A stretch of 64,000 nt of DNA from Hugenholtzia roseola DSM 9546 (GCF_000422585.1 NZ_AUGI01000036.1:19930-83929), one strand, 5' to 3'. Shown: positions 8,603 to 18,693, counted from the stretch's first letter. Numbers and translations: made by a program. The notes: a model not told the origin generated them from the sequence alone.

Positions 8603-10387
8603 ATGAAAAACAAAGATTTTATCAAAATTTTTGAGAAGACAGCCCAACTTATGGAGCTATTGGGCGAAAACGAATTTCAGATTAGAAACTATCAAAATCT
8701 AATTTTTAAAATTAATAGCATCAGCCAAGAGGTAGCCCAAACTTCCGAAAAAGAATTGGAAAGGTTAGGATTTTCTAAAAATCATATCCAAAAATTTGAA
8801 CAGATACAAGCACAAGGCTTTTTTGAAAAATTGCAACAATTAGAGCAAAAAACTCCCGCAGGTCTTTTTGAAGTCTTGAAAATCAAGGGCTTAGGAGCAA
8901 AAAAAGTGCGTCGCCTTTGGCAGGAACTAAAAATTGAAAGTTTAGACGATTTGAAGGAGGCTTTGGAAAAGGGCAGTGTCAGTGCCTTGAAAGGTTTTGG
9001 CGAAAAGACAGCTCAAAATATTGCCGAACAAATTGTTTTTTTAAACCAACAAGCAGGAAAAGTAAGGTTAGATACAGCGCAGCTATTGAGTCTGCACCTA
9101 CAAAAAAGCCTTCAAAGCCTACAAGAAAAAAATCCTCACCTGCAAATTTATCAGCAGGTAGGGGAATTTCGCCGAAAAATGCCCACTATTAGCGAAATAG
9201 CGTTTGTGGTAGGAATTGCAGACTTTGAAACACAGAGAACTACTATTTTTGAAAATCTGCACCAAATAGAAAGCCTTGTATTTGATAAAGCGCAGTCAAA
9301 TCCTTATACTTGGCGCGGCTATTTTGAAGAAACGCATTTAAAAGAGATACAAGTAGTTTTTTATCTTACTACTTCTGCCTCTTTTTATGCAAAAGTAGTA
9401 GAAAAAACAGGTTCGCAGGCGCATCTGCAAAAGGTAGGCACTTCGGGCAAGACCCTTTTAAGCCTCTGTCAAGAAAGTTATCGCCACCAACTTTCAAATC
9501 CGAACAAAAATAGTTTCAAAAGCGAAGCCGAAGTATATGCTGCCTGTGGCTTAGAAATGCCGCCGCCGCCTTTGCGCGAGGGACTATTTGAAGATTTTTT
9601 TTATATTCAAACGCAAAAAAAGAACAGTCCGCTTTTAGAACTAAATCATATAAAAGGTATTTTACACGCCCATTCTACTGATAGCGACGGCAAACAGAGT
9701 TTGGAAGAGATGGCGCAGGCTTGCGCTCAAAAAGGTTTTACTTATTTAGGACTAACCGACCATTCGCAGGCGGCTCACTATGCAGGCGGACTTACACCCG
9801 AAAGGGTTTTGGCACAGCAAGCGCGAATAGACCAGTGGAACGCCCAAAATCCAACTTTTCGCATCTTTAAGGGCATAGAAGCCGACATTTTAGCCAATGG
9901 CGATTTAGATTATGAACCTAAAATTTTAGAAACTTTTGACTTTGTAATTGCCTCTGTTCATAGCGGTTTGAAAATGAGTCAGGAAAAAGCGACTGAACGC
10001 CTTTTGAAAGCCATTCAAAACCCTTTTACTACTATCTTGGGACACCCCACAGGTAGGCTTTTACTCTCACGTGAAGGCTATCCACTTGATTTTCAAGCAA
10101 TTATAGAAGCCTGTGCCACGCACCAAGTTGCCATAGAAATCAATGCCAACCCCTATCGCCTCGATTTGGATTGGCAACAGGTAGGCTATGCCATTGAAAA
10201 AGGGGTAAAAATTGCCATCTGCCCCGATGCCCACTCGATAGCAGGTATTGAAGATACGCAGTTTGGCGTTTGGATTGCGCAAAAGGCAGGTCTTACTGTG
10301 GCTGATACGCTTAATGCGCTTAATAGTCAGGAATTTGAATCTTACTTAAAAATGATAAAAAGAAAGAAATTAGCTTTAAATCAATAA
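8603..10387 (+). CDS. PolX-like protein: helix-hairpin-helix region, degenerate polymerase palm, intact PHP phosphoesterase
   Basis: The length (594 aa) and order fit bacterial PolX: an N-terminal 8-kDa/HhH region (two hairpins near residues 91-101 and 126-138, ALKGFGEKTA), a nucleotidyltransferase-like middle, and a C-terminal PHP domain. The PHP metal motifs are all visible: HAHSTDSDG (355-363), LTDHS (384-388), GIEADI (424-429), SVHSG (451-455), GHPTGR (480-485) and CPDAHS (540-545). In the palm, where active PolX has GS-x-RR and a catalytic DxD, this protein has GEFRRKM (187-193) and SEIAFVV (197-203), so both catalytic aspartates appear lost. I infer a 3'-5' exonuclease or AP-site processing enzyme for base excision repair rather than a polymerase. 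Confidence 0.88.
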   Translation: MKNKDFIKIFEKTAQLMELLGENEFQIRNYQNLIFKINSISQEVAQTSEKELERLGFSKNHIQKFEQIQAQGFFEKLQQLEQKTPAGLFEVLKIKGLGAKKVRRLWQELKIESLDDLKEALEKGSVSALKGFGEKTAQNIAEQIVFLNQQAGKVRLDTAQLLSLHLQKSLQSLQEKNPHLQIYQQVGEFRRKMPTISEIAFVVGIADFETQRTTIFENLHQIESLVFDKAQSNPYTWRGYFEETHLKEIQVVFYLTTSASFYAKVVEKTGSQAHLQKVGTSGKTLLSLCQESYRHQLSNPNKNSFKSEAEVYAACGLEMPPPPLREGLFEDFFYIQTQKKNSPLLELNHIKGILHAHSTDSDGKQSLEEMAQACAQKGFTYLGLTDHSQAAHYAGGLTPERVLAQQARIDQWNAQNPTFRIFKGIEADILANGDLDYEPKILETFDFVIASVHSGLKMSQEKATERLLKAIQNPFTTILGHPTGRLLLSREGYPLDFQAIIEACATHQVAIEINANPYRLDLDWQQVGYAIEKGVKIAICPDAHSIAGIEDTQFGVWIAQKAGLTVADTLNALNSQEFESYLKMIKRKKLALNQ

Positions 10388-10423
10388 AATATATCAGACA
10401 ACAAATTTAAAATAGTTGTTATT

Positions 10424-12883
10424 TTACTTTCTCAAAAAACCGTATTTATAGATTTTTGGTTCGATACTACTTGCTAAAATTTTGAGATTTTCTCTCAAAT
10501 CGCTAACTAACTTAGTATAATGTGCGTCTTCGCTTTTGCTATTCATACGACCTTTTGCATTTCTGCCCTGAAAATGCGCCCTGATGTCATAAAGGCTTGC
10601 ATTGGCGTTGTATTCGCCCATCTGCATGACAACGCCGCCATGCGTTTTGGTAAATTCCTGACTGTGGTAATATTGCCACAAAGCACGACCCGACGCAAAA
10701 ACAGCAGTAGCTTGAACCGAAAATGATAACGGAATTGTTCTAATTTTTTCCGATTCTAACAAATTTCCGTTGCCGTTAGGCTTCAATTTTCCTTTTATAA
10801 AATCCGTCATAAAATTACTTTCAAATTTAGCTTTTGCCCCAACTTCCTGCTCGGTAAAAGGTATCCAATGATTAACGCCCTCCTCGCTCGATATTCTATT
10901 CTGACCATGAAAGAGCGTAAAAGCTAAACAATCTGTTTGAAATTCTAAATCGTTTTCCCAACCCTGTTGAGGCGATAAAAATTGGTCGCGGTCATTGAGC
11001 CAAGTCGCTTCTATGCAGTGGCGAACGGCAAAGTAGATACAACCTTGAAAGATATTATTTATAGTAAAGGCATAATAATTTACATGACGTGTTCCTTTTG
11101 TATTAGACAAGTTCAAGAATTTTTGATTTTGAAAATCCGTTCCTGAATTATCCATGTAACCAATATGCTCATTAGCACCATTGTCATAAATTTTTATCCA
11201 CTTATTGATGCTTGCAGGCAAATCGCCATAAAAACTTTTCTCACCATTTTTGTTACCATTATTTTCGATAATATCGCAAACAATTTCATTTATTTTTTCT
11301 TTTTTGGAAGTGTCCCATACCGTAAAACCGATAGGAAAACTGCCCTTCACATTGTCAAACGTGTTTGCTCGTACCAAAAAACCTGTTAGAAATTTTGCAT
11401 AAAAAAATTGACGAAATTTTATAAAATTTGTACCCTGAACAAATTTGAATGTAGAGAATTGTGCTAATTTCACATCAGGAATTTTATCATAAATGCGTGC
11501 CATAAACAGAGCAAAAACCTCGTTAGCAGCTCCATTTATTTTTGACCGATATAGTTCCCTAACTGAATGACTTTTTGCTACCCCTGCCTTATTTTCACCT
11601 GTACCCGTAACCGTTTTGGCTGTTGTAGCCTCCGCATAAGGCGGATTGATGTAGATAATTAGTTTTTTTCTTTTTTCAGGATTATTGATAATTGCTTGTA
11701 AGGAAGAAGGAAGTTTTGAAAAATCGTCATTTAGAAAATCAAATTGAAAGACATTTTCTTCTATTAAATTTGCCCCATTTTTGATACGGTCGTGCATCAC
11801 ATCTACGTCTTGTTTGTCCAAAGTAGATGCCCAAACCTGATACTTATTCGTTAAACCATTTAATAAATTACCTGTGCCTGCCGCACAATCCCAAATAAAA
11901 TACTCATCTTGCCAATCCTGACCTAAGACCGACGCTAAATATTTTTGGGAAAGTTCTACCCAAATTTGGGGCGTGAAAAAGCTACCTTTTCGCTCGCGTA
12001 TGTCCTGCGGGACAAGCAAATCTCTGCGCTCGACGATATAGTCCCAATACTCTTCCTTCGGCGGACGCTCGTATTTATTCCAAAACTGTGTATGCGCTAC
12101 TTGGTTGTCGGTAAAAGAGGTTTTTGTTTCATCAAACATACCCATTTTATTTAACTTTCTATCTAAAACATAGTGATTTTGTTTTAATAGTACAAAAAGT
12201 TTTTCTTTTAGCGTTATATTTTCATTAGAAAGCAAATCTGCCAAATAAAAATCACCATCAATAATACCGCCTTGCTTGGCAATATCCCACTTAACAGCAA
12301 TCGTGGGCTTGACAGTTTGTAGCCATTTATTGTAAATTGTTATGAAATTATTTTTATCAATTTTTGTCTTAGTTAGTCCAAATCTACCTACGATAAAGTT
12401 CTCTTTTATAAATTTTTTAAGCTCATAGTCGTCTTTTTCATAAAAAAACAAAAGAGCTTTTATTTCGATTGTTTTCTTTACTTTTTCATAAATGAGCTTA
12501 AATTCTTTGCTTTCATGGTCGGAAGGGGTAACATTCCAGTTGAAATCATTTAGATAAAAAATTTCATAAATATTATTATACGGAACAAAAGCTATCTTTT
12601 CACCATCAAAAGCACCCAAAAAGGCAGGTGGAAGGTAGGTATCGAAGGTTCGCGCCTTGCCAATGGTTAGAATTAGCTGCACAATAGATTTGTAAATATC
12701 TGAACTACCTTTTTTAGCTTCTGCCCATAAAAGCGATTCCTGCTCAAAAATTTCGCGCGAGGATTGGTGCATACAAACACAAAAATCTACATTGCCGATA
12801 ATCTCTGTGCAGTTGTAAAGCCAAAAATAATCTTGTGCTACCTTATTTTTGATAGCTTCTTCTCTAATATTTTGATATTTCAT
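10424..12883 (-). CDS. Type IIG-like restriction-modification protein (PD-(D/E)XK nuclease fused to N6-adenine DNA methyltransferase)
   Basis: The 819-residue chain has a gamma-class adenine methyltransferase core: ERKGSFFTP just before motif I (WDCAAGTGNLL, about residue 330) and the catalytic motif IV INPPYAEA near residue 412. The C-terminal 300 residues would hold target recognition. The first 80 residues show a PD-(D/E)XK pattern: Asp33 in NVDFCV, then E55-A-K57 in LLWAEAKKG and a helix with Gln69 (VQLILTIGKA). A nuclease, methyltransferase and specificity region in one chain is the Type IIG design. There is no separate restriction gene beside it. It lies between convergent polX-like and upstream hisA genes with 660 bp of noncoding AT-rich DNA before its start, which suggests acquisition. 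The nuclease call is my inference from the motif. Confidence 0.8.
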   Translation of the reverse strand: MKYQNIREEAIKNKVAQDYFWLYNCTEIIGNVDFCVCMHQSSREIFEQESLLWAEAKKGSSDIYKSIVQLILTIGKARTFDTYLPPAFLGAFDGEKIAFVPYNNIYEIFYLNDFNWNVTPSDHESKEFKLIYEKVKKTIEIKALLFFYEKDDYELKKFIKENFIVGRFGLTKTKIDKNNFITIYNKWLQTVKPTIAVKWDIAKQGGIIDGDFYLADLLSNENITLKEKLFVLLKQNHYVLDRKLNKMGMFDETKTSFTDNQVAHTQFWNKYERPPKEEYWDYIVERRDLLVPQDIRERKGSFFTPQIWVELSQKYLASVLGQDWQDEYFIWDCAAGTGNLLNGLTNKYQVWASTLDKQDVDVMHDRIKNGANLIEENVFQFDFLNDDFSKLPSSLQAIINNPEKRKKLIIYINPPYAEATTAKTVTGTGENKAGVAKSHSVRELYRSKINGAANEVFALFMARIYDKIPDVKLAQFSTFKFVQGTNFIKFRQFFYAKFLTGFLVRANTFDNVKGSFPIGFTVWDTSKKEKINEIVCDIIENNGNKNGEKSFYGDLPASINKWIKIYDNGANEHIGYMDNSGTDFQNQKFLNLSNTKGTRHVNYYAFTINNIFQGCIYFAVRHCIEATWLNDRDQFLSPQQGWENDLEFQTDCLAFTLFHGQNRISSEEGVNHWIPFTEQEVGAKAKFESNFMTDFIKGKLKPNGNGNLLESEKIRTIPLSFSVQATAVFASGRALWQYYHSQEFTKTHGGVVMQMGEYNANASLYDIRAHFQGRNAKGRMNSKSEDAHYTKLVSDLRENLKILASSIEPKIYKYGFLRK

Positions 12884-13543
12884 GAAAAAACTGGATTAAA
12901 AGATTGTGTTTGCAGACTTTTTAACATCAATAAGGCTGCAAGATAGCATTTTTTTCGCACAATCTGCTAATCAAATGGGCAATGAAAATATTAGTCTAAT
13001 GGTTATAAGATTTACACAAAATCAAAACAAAAAAACAGTAGTATTTATAACAAACAAAGTTAAATAATAACAAATTAAAAAATTTTATAAAAAACATAAC
13101 TTTTATTTTTTTAACTATTATATTTTGAAAAAAATAATTGCAAAAAATAAACTTAATGACACTACGCACTGGCTACCTGCAATAGAATAGGCAAATAAAA
13201 ACATACCTATCAAAGTTTATACACCAACTACTTGATGCAAAAACTGTCCCAATCGTTGTAAGTACCCTTTATTTCTTGTTGTTACGAATAAAAATCGCTC
13301 CAATATTTATTTTTAATCATTATCTATAATTGCTAAATCTTACGTAGTACAGAAGTAGCAATATGCTGTAAAGTGTGGTTGCAAAAGTTTTTCTACAACC
13401 CACAAAGGCTATAAAGGACTATTTATCAAACCAAGACCACGAAAAAGTAACCTAAACCTACAAAATCTCCCACAAATTTCCAAGCCAAAAACGCCTATTA
13501 TAGAAAAAATCATAATTTTTATTTGGTAGATAAATGGCAAAAT
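12884..13543. other. AT-rich noncoding stretch upstream of the restriction-modification gene
   Basis: Six hundred and sixty bases with no credible gene on either strand: many stops, long A/T runs around 13020-13160, and no codon bias. It separates the hisA terminator from the start of the methyltransferase gene and presumably holds that gene's promoter. I found no repeat or inverted repeat linking its two ends. Confidence 0.6.
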
Positions 13544-13576
13544 GAAAGCTAATCCATTTAAAAATGATTAGCTTTC
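13544..13576 (-). terminator. Strong hairpin after hisA
   Basis: GAAAGCTAATC (13544-13554) is the exact complement of GATTAGCTTTC (13566-13576), with an 11-base AT-rich middle. It starts 8 bases after the hisA stop codon. The minus-strand continuation has only a weak U tract (ATTTTGCC), so it may act as terminator or as an mRNA 3' end stabiliser. Confidence 0.65.
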
Positions 13577-13583
13577 AAAAAAA

Positions 13584-14279
13584 CTAAATCAAAATTTTAT
13601 TTTCATAAATAGCTTTTCCAACAATCACGCCATCAATACCTGCCGTAGCCAAATCGTCAAGGTCTTGTTGCGAACTCACCCCACCGCTGGCAATAAGTGT
13701 AAGCTCTGGAAAACGCGCCCTTAGTTTCTGATACAGTTCTAAGTTTATACCTTCTAATGCACCATCTTTGTCTATATCTGTGCAAAAAAATTGCGTAAGC
13801 CCCTTCTTTTGATGCGTTTCTATGAAATCAAAAATATGCCAAGTGCTGCCTTCAAGCCAACCGCTGGTAAGCAAATGCTCCTGCTTTACATCTGCCGCCA
13901 AAAGGACTTTTTCACCTCCCAAAAGTGCTAACATTTCCCAAAAATGGTCTGGTTGTTTCACCGCCAAACTGCCAATATTGACCATTTCTGCCCCCCTATT
14001 TAGAACTTCCTGCGCCGCTTGCAAGGTTGTAATACCACCCCCATAATCTATTATTAGATTGGTTTTAGTTGCAATTTTTTCTAAAATGCTTAGGTGCTTT
14101 GGCTCACGCGCCTTAGCACCGTCCAAATCGACCATGTGTAGGCGCGTAATGCCCTTTTCTTCAAAAATTTGTGCCTGCACCAAAGGGTCGGCATTGTAAA
14201 TTTTAGAAGTATTGTAGTCGCCCTTTGTGAGGCGAACACATTTGCCCTCTATCAAATCGATGGCAGGAATGAGTTGCAT
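13584..14279 (-). CDS. hisA: ProFAR isomerase (HisA), histidine biosynthesis
   Basis: The 231-residue TIM barrel begins with LIPAIDLIEGKCVRL, whose Asp8 is the catalytic base of HisA; AADVKQEH carries the second catalytic Asp. Other family marks are LHMVDLDGAK, YGGGI, SGWLEGS, DIDKDGALEG and IASGGVSS with GVIVGKAIYE. It isomerises ProFAR to PRFAR in step four of histidine synthesis. No other his gene lies in the window, so the pathway is split in this genome. It follows recQ with a 26-bp gap and is probably co-transcribed with it. The enzyme is slightly shorter than the usual 240-245 residues. Confidence 0.92.
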   Translation of the reverse strand: MQLIPAIDLIEGKCVRLTKGDYNTSKIYNADPLVQAQIFEEKGITRLHMVDLDGAKAREPKHLSILEKIATKTNLIIDYGGGITTLQAAQEVLNRGAEMVNIGSLAVKQPDHFWEMLALLGGEKVLLAADVKQEHLLTSGWLEGSTWHIFDFIETHQKKGLTQFFCTDIDKDGALEGINLELYQKLRARFPELTLIASGGVSSQQDLDDLATAGIDGVIVGKAIYENKILI

Positions 14280-14305
14280 AGTTTTTATGATTTAATTTTT
14301 AAAGT

Positions 14306-16246
14306 TTATTTTTTATAAATTTCACCAAATTGATTGCGTGCAATTAGCTCCTCTTCTAATAGTTTTTTCAGAGCGGTCATAATTTTTTCACTTTGCAAGA
14401 TGCCCTGATGAGTGCTAATTTTTTCTACAAGAAGTCGCAATTCTATTGGTTCGGAGGTGAGCATTTGCAGTATGGCGGTGCTAATTTTTGCAGTATCTTG
14501 CTCATTTTTAAGCAGTTGTGTAGTCGAGCTTTGTTTCTTTTTCTGAATACAAACATCACAAACGCCACAAATTTGGTCGGTTATCTCACCAAAATATTCC
14601 AGCAAAACTTGGGTTCGACAGCGCACCTGATTTTGAACATATTGCGTCATGGCAGAGATTTTGTCGAGTGCGTCATTTTTACGAAAAGCCAAAAACGCTT
14701 CATTGAGGGGCAAATCCGCTGCCCCATACCGTTCGGTGAGAAATTGCAGTTGGGGCGCGTCTTTTTGTGGTATGTAATCCAATACGCCCGTTTGTGCTAA
14801 AAATTCTAACTTATTTTTTGTTTCAAAAGGTGTAATTTTTGCCTGTGTCGCAATTTTTTTCTCTTGTATCGAAACATAAGCCGAAAAAAGTCCCCCATAA
14901 AGACGCATCAACGTTTTGATAAAAGAATCCATTTCGGGATAGCGAATTTGATAATTGTATAAATCTTGTGAAGTCAGGAGAAAATGCAATTTTGAAGGCA
15001 AATAAAAACTTTCTGATAGTTGTATAAACTCTTGTTCTTCCAACTTTTTTAGAGAATAGTAAGCCTCTGTATAAGGAATGTTAAATTTTTTGTAAAAATC
15101 TTCTATATCAAAATCAAAACTATCTTTGGGAAAACTTCCTACCGCAATTTTAAAATAATTTGCCAAAGATTGATATGTTTTTCTAATGATTGCGCTGCTG
15201 GGGTGTGCCTGTAATGTTCTTTTTGTTAGATTTTGAATATCATTTTGGTTGTAAAGCAAGACGGCGTATGCTTTTTTTTCGTCCCTACCTGCACGCCCTG
15301 CTTCCTGATAGTAGGCTTCGAGCGAATCGGGCAGTTCAGTATGAATGACAAGGCGCACATCGGGCTTATCAATGCCCATTCCAAAAGCGTTGGTGGCAGC
15401 GATAAGGCGAATTTTACCCTCTATCCACGACTGCTGAACGGTATTGCGCTGCTCCTGCGTCAGTCCTGCATGGTAATAATCGGCAGAGATACCTTGCTTG
15501 CGAAGCCAAGCCGCCATTTCTTTGCAAGCCGCTCTACTTCTCAAATAAATAATAGCCGAACCTTGCACATTTTTTAGAATTTGTAAAACTTTTTTAGGCT
15601 TATCTTCTTCATAAAAAACCGAATAAGAGAGGTTTGCCCTTGCAAAACTTTTAATAAATACTTTTGCACTATCAGGAAAATGTAATTTTTCCATGATGTC
15701 TTGTTTTACTTTTGGCGTAGCCGTAGCAGTAAGGGCAAGGCAAGGTGTTTTGGGCAGTAGTTCGCGAATTTGATAAATTTCGGTGTAGGGCGGACGAAAA
15801 TCGTAGCCCCATTGCGAAATGCAGTGCGCCTCGTCGATTGCCAAAAGCCCCACTTGCATGCGTTTGAGCCGCTCGCGGAAAAGGTTTGTTTTGAGCCTTT
15901 CGGGGGAAAGATAGAGGAACTTGATTTTGCCTATTGCAGCCCATTCCAAAACTAAATCAATTTCTTTTTGATGCATGCCCGAAAAGATAGCGGCAGCGGG
16001 AATTTTGCGCTTGCGAAGTTGGAAAACTTGGTCTTTCATCAAGGCAATCAGGGGCGTTACGACCAAACAGACCCCCTCCATAGCTAAGGCAGGCACTTGA
16101 AAACAGATAGATTTCCCCCCTCCCGTAGGCATCAGGGCAAGGGTATCGTAGCCGCTCAAAGTGGCGGCAATGATGTCTTCCTGCAAAGGACGAAAAGCGT
16201 CGTAGCCCCAATATGTTTTGAGAATTTCGCGAATATTTGCAGCCAT
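14306..16246 (-). CDS. recQ: ATP-dependent DNA helicase RecQ
   Basis: This 646-residue protein has the RecQ helicase core: RPLQEDIIAA, Walker A LMPTGGGKSICFQ (about 37-50), IDEAHCISQWGYDFRP, ALTATATPKV, and motif VI YYQEAGRAGRD. The RecQ zinc site is complete (RCRTQVLLEYFGE then ICGVCDVC), followed by a winged helix. I see no HRDC domain at the C-terminus, so it is the shorter type. RecQ unwinds recombination intermediates and stalled forks. Its start lies 10 bp after the antiporter stop, so it is probably translated from the same mRNA as the antiporter upstream and hisA downstream. Confidence 0.95.
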   Translation of the reverse strand: MAANIREILKTYWGYDAFRPLQEDIIAATLSGYDTLALMPTGGGKSICFQVPALAMEGVCLVVTPLIALMKDQVFQLRKRKIPAAAIFSGMHQKEIDLVLEWAAIGKIKFLYLSPERLKTNLFRERLKRMQVGLLAIDEAHCISQWGYDFRPPYTEIYQIRELLPKTPCLALTATATPKVKQDIMEKLHFPDSAKVFIKSFARANLSYSVFYEEDKPKKVLQILKNVQGSAIIYLRSRAACKEMAAWLRKQGISADYYHAGLTQEQRNTVQQSWIEGKIRLIAATNAFGMGIDKPDVRLVIHTELPDSLEAYYQEAGRAGRDEKKAYAVLLYNQNDIQNLTKRTLQAHPSSAIIRKTYQSLANYFKIAVGSFPKDSFDFDIEDFYKKFNIPYTEAYYSLKKLEEQEFIQLSESFYLPSKLHFLLTSQDLYNYQIRYPEMDSFIKTLMRLYGGLFSAYVSIQEKKIATQAKITPFETKNKLEFLAQTGVLDYIPQKDAPQLQFLTERYGAADLPLNEAFLAFRKNDALDKISAMTQYVQNQVRCRTQVLLEYFGEITDQICGVCDVCIQKKKQSSTTQLLKNEQDTAKISTAILQMLTSEPIELRLLVEKISTHQGILQSEKIMTALKKLLEEELIARNQFGEIYKK

Positions 16247-16256
16247 GTCGTTTTTT

Positions 16257-18431
16257 CTACTTGTTTTTTGAAAAATATTTGCCTAAATTTTTACCAAATT
16301 CATCTAAGCGGTTTAGATTTTCTTGTAAGGGTTCTAAAATAGGCGGATTTTTCAGGTTCATATAACTTTCAGCCATCACGCCTGCCTGTATGGGATAGAT
16401 GAGTGTAAAATTATTATGATTAAAATATTTGTTTAGATAGCTCGGTATTTTGTTCATTTGTGGCGTATAAGAAGGGTGATTTTTGCGGCTCATGACCACC
16501 ATCAAATTGTCATTCACTTTTACCTCGCGCGAAATGATGAGAAAATCCTCCCAATCATCAAAAATATGAAATTCGAGGTCGATAGGATTTTGGGCTTGTA
16601 TTTCTTTTAGATAAAAAATTGTATTTTCAGTTGCGTAAAAAACTAATTTTGCACCTGTATTCCTACCAATATTCCACAATTTAATAAGCCAAAAAGGAAA
16701 ACCAATTTCGCGCTCCGCCTTTTCGGGAATGAGGATAATGTGGCGATTGATAGTGGCTAAGGGTTGATGCGGCTTGTAGATAAGCGTTGTGGTGTTGCAC
16801 TTGGTTAGGATACCCTCGGTAAGCGTGCCTAAAAAAGAATCAGAAAGGTTACCTTTTCTATGCAAACCAATAATCATATCCGTAATTTTATGCTCTTTGA
16901 TAACGCTGGTAATGGCATTGACGATATTGAGGTCGTATCGCAAAAGTTGCTGGATTTTGATGTCTGTGGCAGCCCCAACTTCTGTGGCGCGGTCTAAAAT
17001 CTTGTGCGCATTTTTTTCGGCTTGGCTATCGCCCGTCGTGTTATTGATGACGTTGAGGGCGAAAACGCCATCTTTGTTGCGCTTAGATTTGACGGTAATG
17101 CTCAAATTGACTAATTCTTCGGCATTTTCGAGGTTTGCAATCGGAATAAGAATACGCTCCTCGCTTTCAGATTTGCCCTCGCTATCGGCGGCGGCATCGG
17201 CTAAGGCAAGGGCTTGTGCGCCTTGTTGAGAAAGGAAGGAGGCAACGGTACAGGTAATGAGAATCATTAAAATTGTACCATTCAAAACACTTTCATTTAA
17301 TAAGCGAATGGGCTGCCCTGCGGCATCAGTACCCAAAATAATATTGTAGCCAATCAAGACGGCTGCCAAAGTAGCGGCGGCACGTGCGGCACTCAATCCG
17401 AACATGAGTTTGAGTTCGTTTTTATTAAATTTAAAGGCTTTTTGGGTAAAAAAAGCGGCTAAAAATTTAGACAACAACGCCACAAAGGTCATCACGCTGG
17501 CGACTTTGAGCGTTTCGAGGTCTTTGAAAAAAGCGCGGTAGTCGATGAGCATGCCCACTCCAATCAGAAAAAAGGGAATGAAAAGGGCATTTCCCACAAA
17601 TTCAATCCGATTCATCAAAGGCGAAGTGCGCGGAATCAGACGATTCAGTGCCAAGCCTGCCAAAAATGCGCCGATAATGGCTTCCATACCTGCGGCTTCG
17701 GCTAAAAACGCGCCCAAAAAGACCATCGCCAAGACAAAAATATATTGCGAAATACTATCTTCGAAGCGTTTGAAAAACCACCGCCCGATAAGGGGAAATC
17801 CGAGCATCACGATAAGGGCAAAGAGGATAACGGAAATGACCAAGCGTATCCAAAATTCGTTGGTGAGTTGCCCTGCACTCATGCCTACAATTACTGCCAA
17901 GACCAAAAGCGAAAGCGTATCGGTGATAAGCGTTCCAGCAACGGTAATACTGACCGAGCGATTTTTTGATACGCCCAGTTTGCTCACCAAAGGATAGGCA
18001 ATAAGTGTGTGCGAGGCAAGCATGGAAGCAAGCAAAACCGAAGTCATCAGGCTAAAATCGAGCAAATAAAGCCCTGCTCCTACGCCCAAAATCATGGGCA
18101 GCGAAAAAGTCAGGAAGCCAAAAAAAAGACTCTTGCGCCCGTTCTTTTTAAACTCTGCCAAATCTATTTCCAAGCCTGCCAAAAACATAATGTAGAGCAA
18201 GCCTACCGTACCAAAAAGCACAATACTACTATCTCTGCTCATCAAATTTAGCCCATGTGTGCCAATAACCGCACCTGCCATAATAAGCCCTATCAGGTGT
18301 GGAATTTTGAGCTTATTTAAAAGCAAAGGCGAAAAGAGAATGATAAACAAAATTAAAGCAAAAATAAGAACAGGATTTTTCAAAGGCAATGAAAAATCGA
18401 GTGCATTGAGCAAGAGAGTTGCGGCGTGCAT
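16257..18431 (-). CDS. Kef/CPA2-type cation:proton antiporter with C-terminal UspA-like domains
   Basis: The N-terminal 420 residues hold about 12-13 membrane helices in the Na+/H+ exchanger (CPA2) pattern: LLLNKLKIPHLIGLIMAGAVIGTHGL, LMFLAGLEIDLAEFKK, LVSKLGVSKNRS, FLAEAAGMEAIIGAFLAGLALNR. Residues about 440 to 700 form two universal-stress-like cytoplasmic domains (ERILIPIANLENAEELV; DMIIGLHRKGNLSDSF), which may bind nucleotides and gate transport. I start at the ATG at 18431 (MHAATLL), close to the first helix; the alternative ATG at 18464 adds 11 polar residues. It is the first gene of a likely antiporter-recQ-hisA unit. A minus-strand TACTTTTG at 18481-18488 could be the -7 element of its promoter. 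Confidence 0.9.
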   Translation of the reverse strand: MHAATLLLNALDFSLPLKNPVLIFALILFIILFSPLLLNKLKIPHLIGLIMAGAVIGTHGLNLMSRDSSIVLFGTVGLLYIMFLAGLEIDLAEFKKNGRKSLFFGFLTFSLPMILGVGAGLYLLDFSLMTSVLLASMLASHTLIAYPLVSKLGVSKNRSVSITVAGTLITDTLSLLVLAVIVGMSAGQLTNEFWIRLVISVILFALIVMLGFPLIGRWFFKRFEDSISQYIFVLAMVFLGAFLAEAAGMEAIIGAFLAGLALNRLIPRTSPLMNRIEFVGNALFIPFFLIGVGMLIDYRAFFKDLETLKVASVMTFVALLSKFLAAFFTQKAFKFNKNELKLMFGLSAARAAATLAAVLIGYNIILGTDAAGQPIRLLNESVLNGTILMILITCTVASFLSQQGAQALALADAAADSEGKSESEERILIPIANLENAEELVNLSITVKSKRNKDGVFALNVINNTTGDSQAEKNAHKILDRATEVGAATDIKIQQLLRYDLNIVNAITSVIKEHKITDMIIGLHRKGNLSDSFLGTLTEGILTKCNTTTLIYKPHQPLATINRHIILIPEKAEREIGFPFWLIKLWNIGRNTGAKLVFYATENTIFYLKEIQAQNPIDLEFHIFDDWEDFLIISREVKVNDNLMVVMSRKNHPSYTPQMNKIPSYLNKYFNHNNFTLIYPIQAGVMAESYMNLKNPPILEPLQENLNRLDEFGKNLGKYFSKNK

Positions 18432-18693
18432 AGTGTCGTTTTTTAGTGTATAATGCGGCTTCAATCGGGTTTGATTTTCGCAAAAGTAACCCTTTATAGG
18501 GGGCGGCTTTCAGAAAAATCACTTTTGGGCTTGTCTTAGACAAAAGCCATTCTTTGTCCCTTTCTAAACCGAGCTAATCCATAGGCAATACAATAATATG
18601 AAAAAAAATTGAACTCTGCCAACTGCTTGCGTATTTTACCGCTTTTCCTACTGCTCTTTTTGGGAAAAATCCTTTCGCTATTTTAAAAATCTG

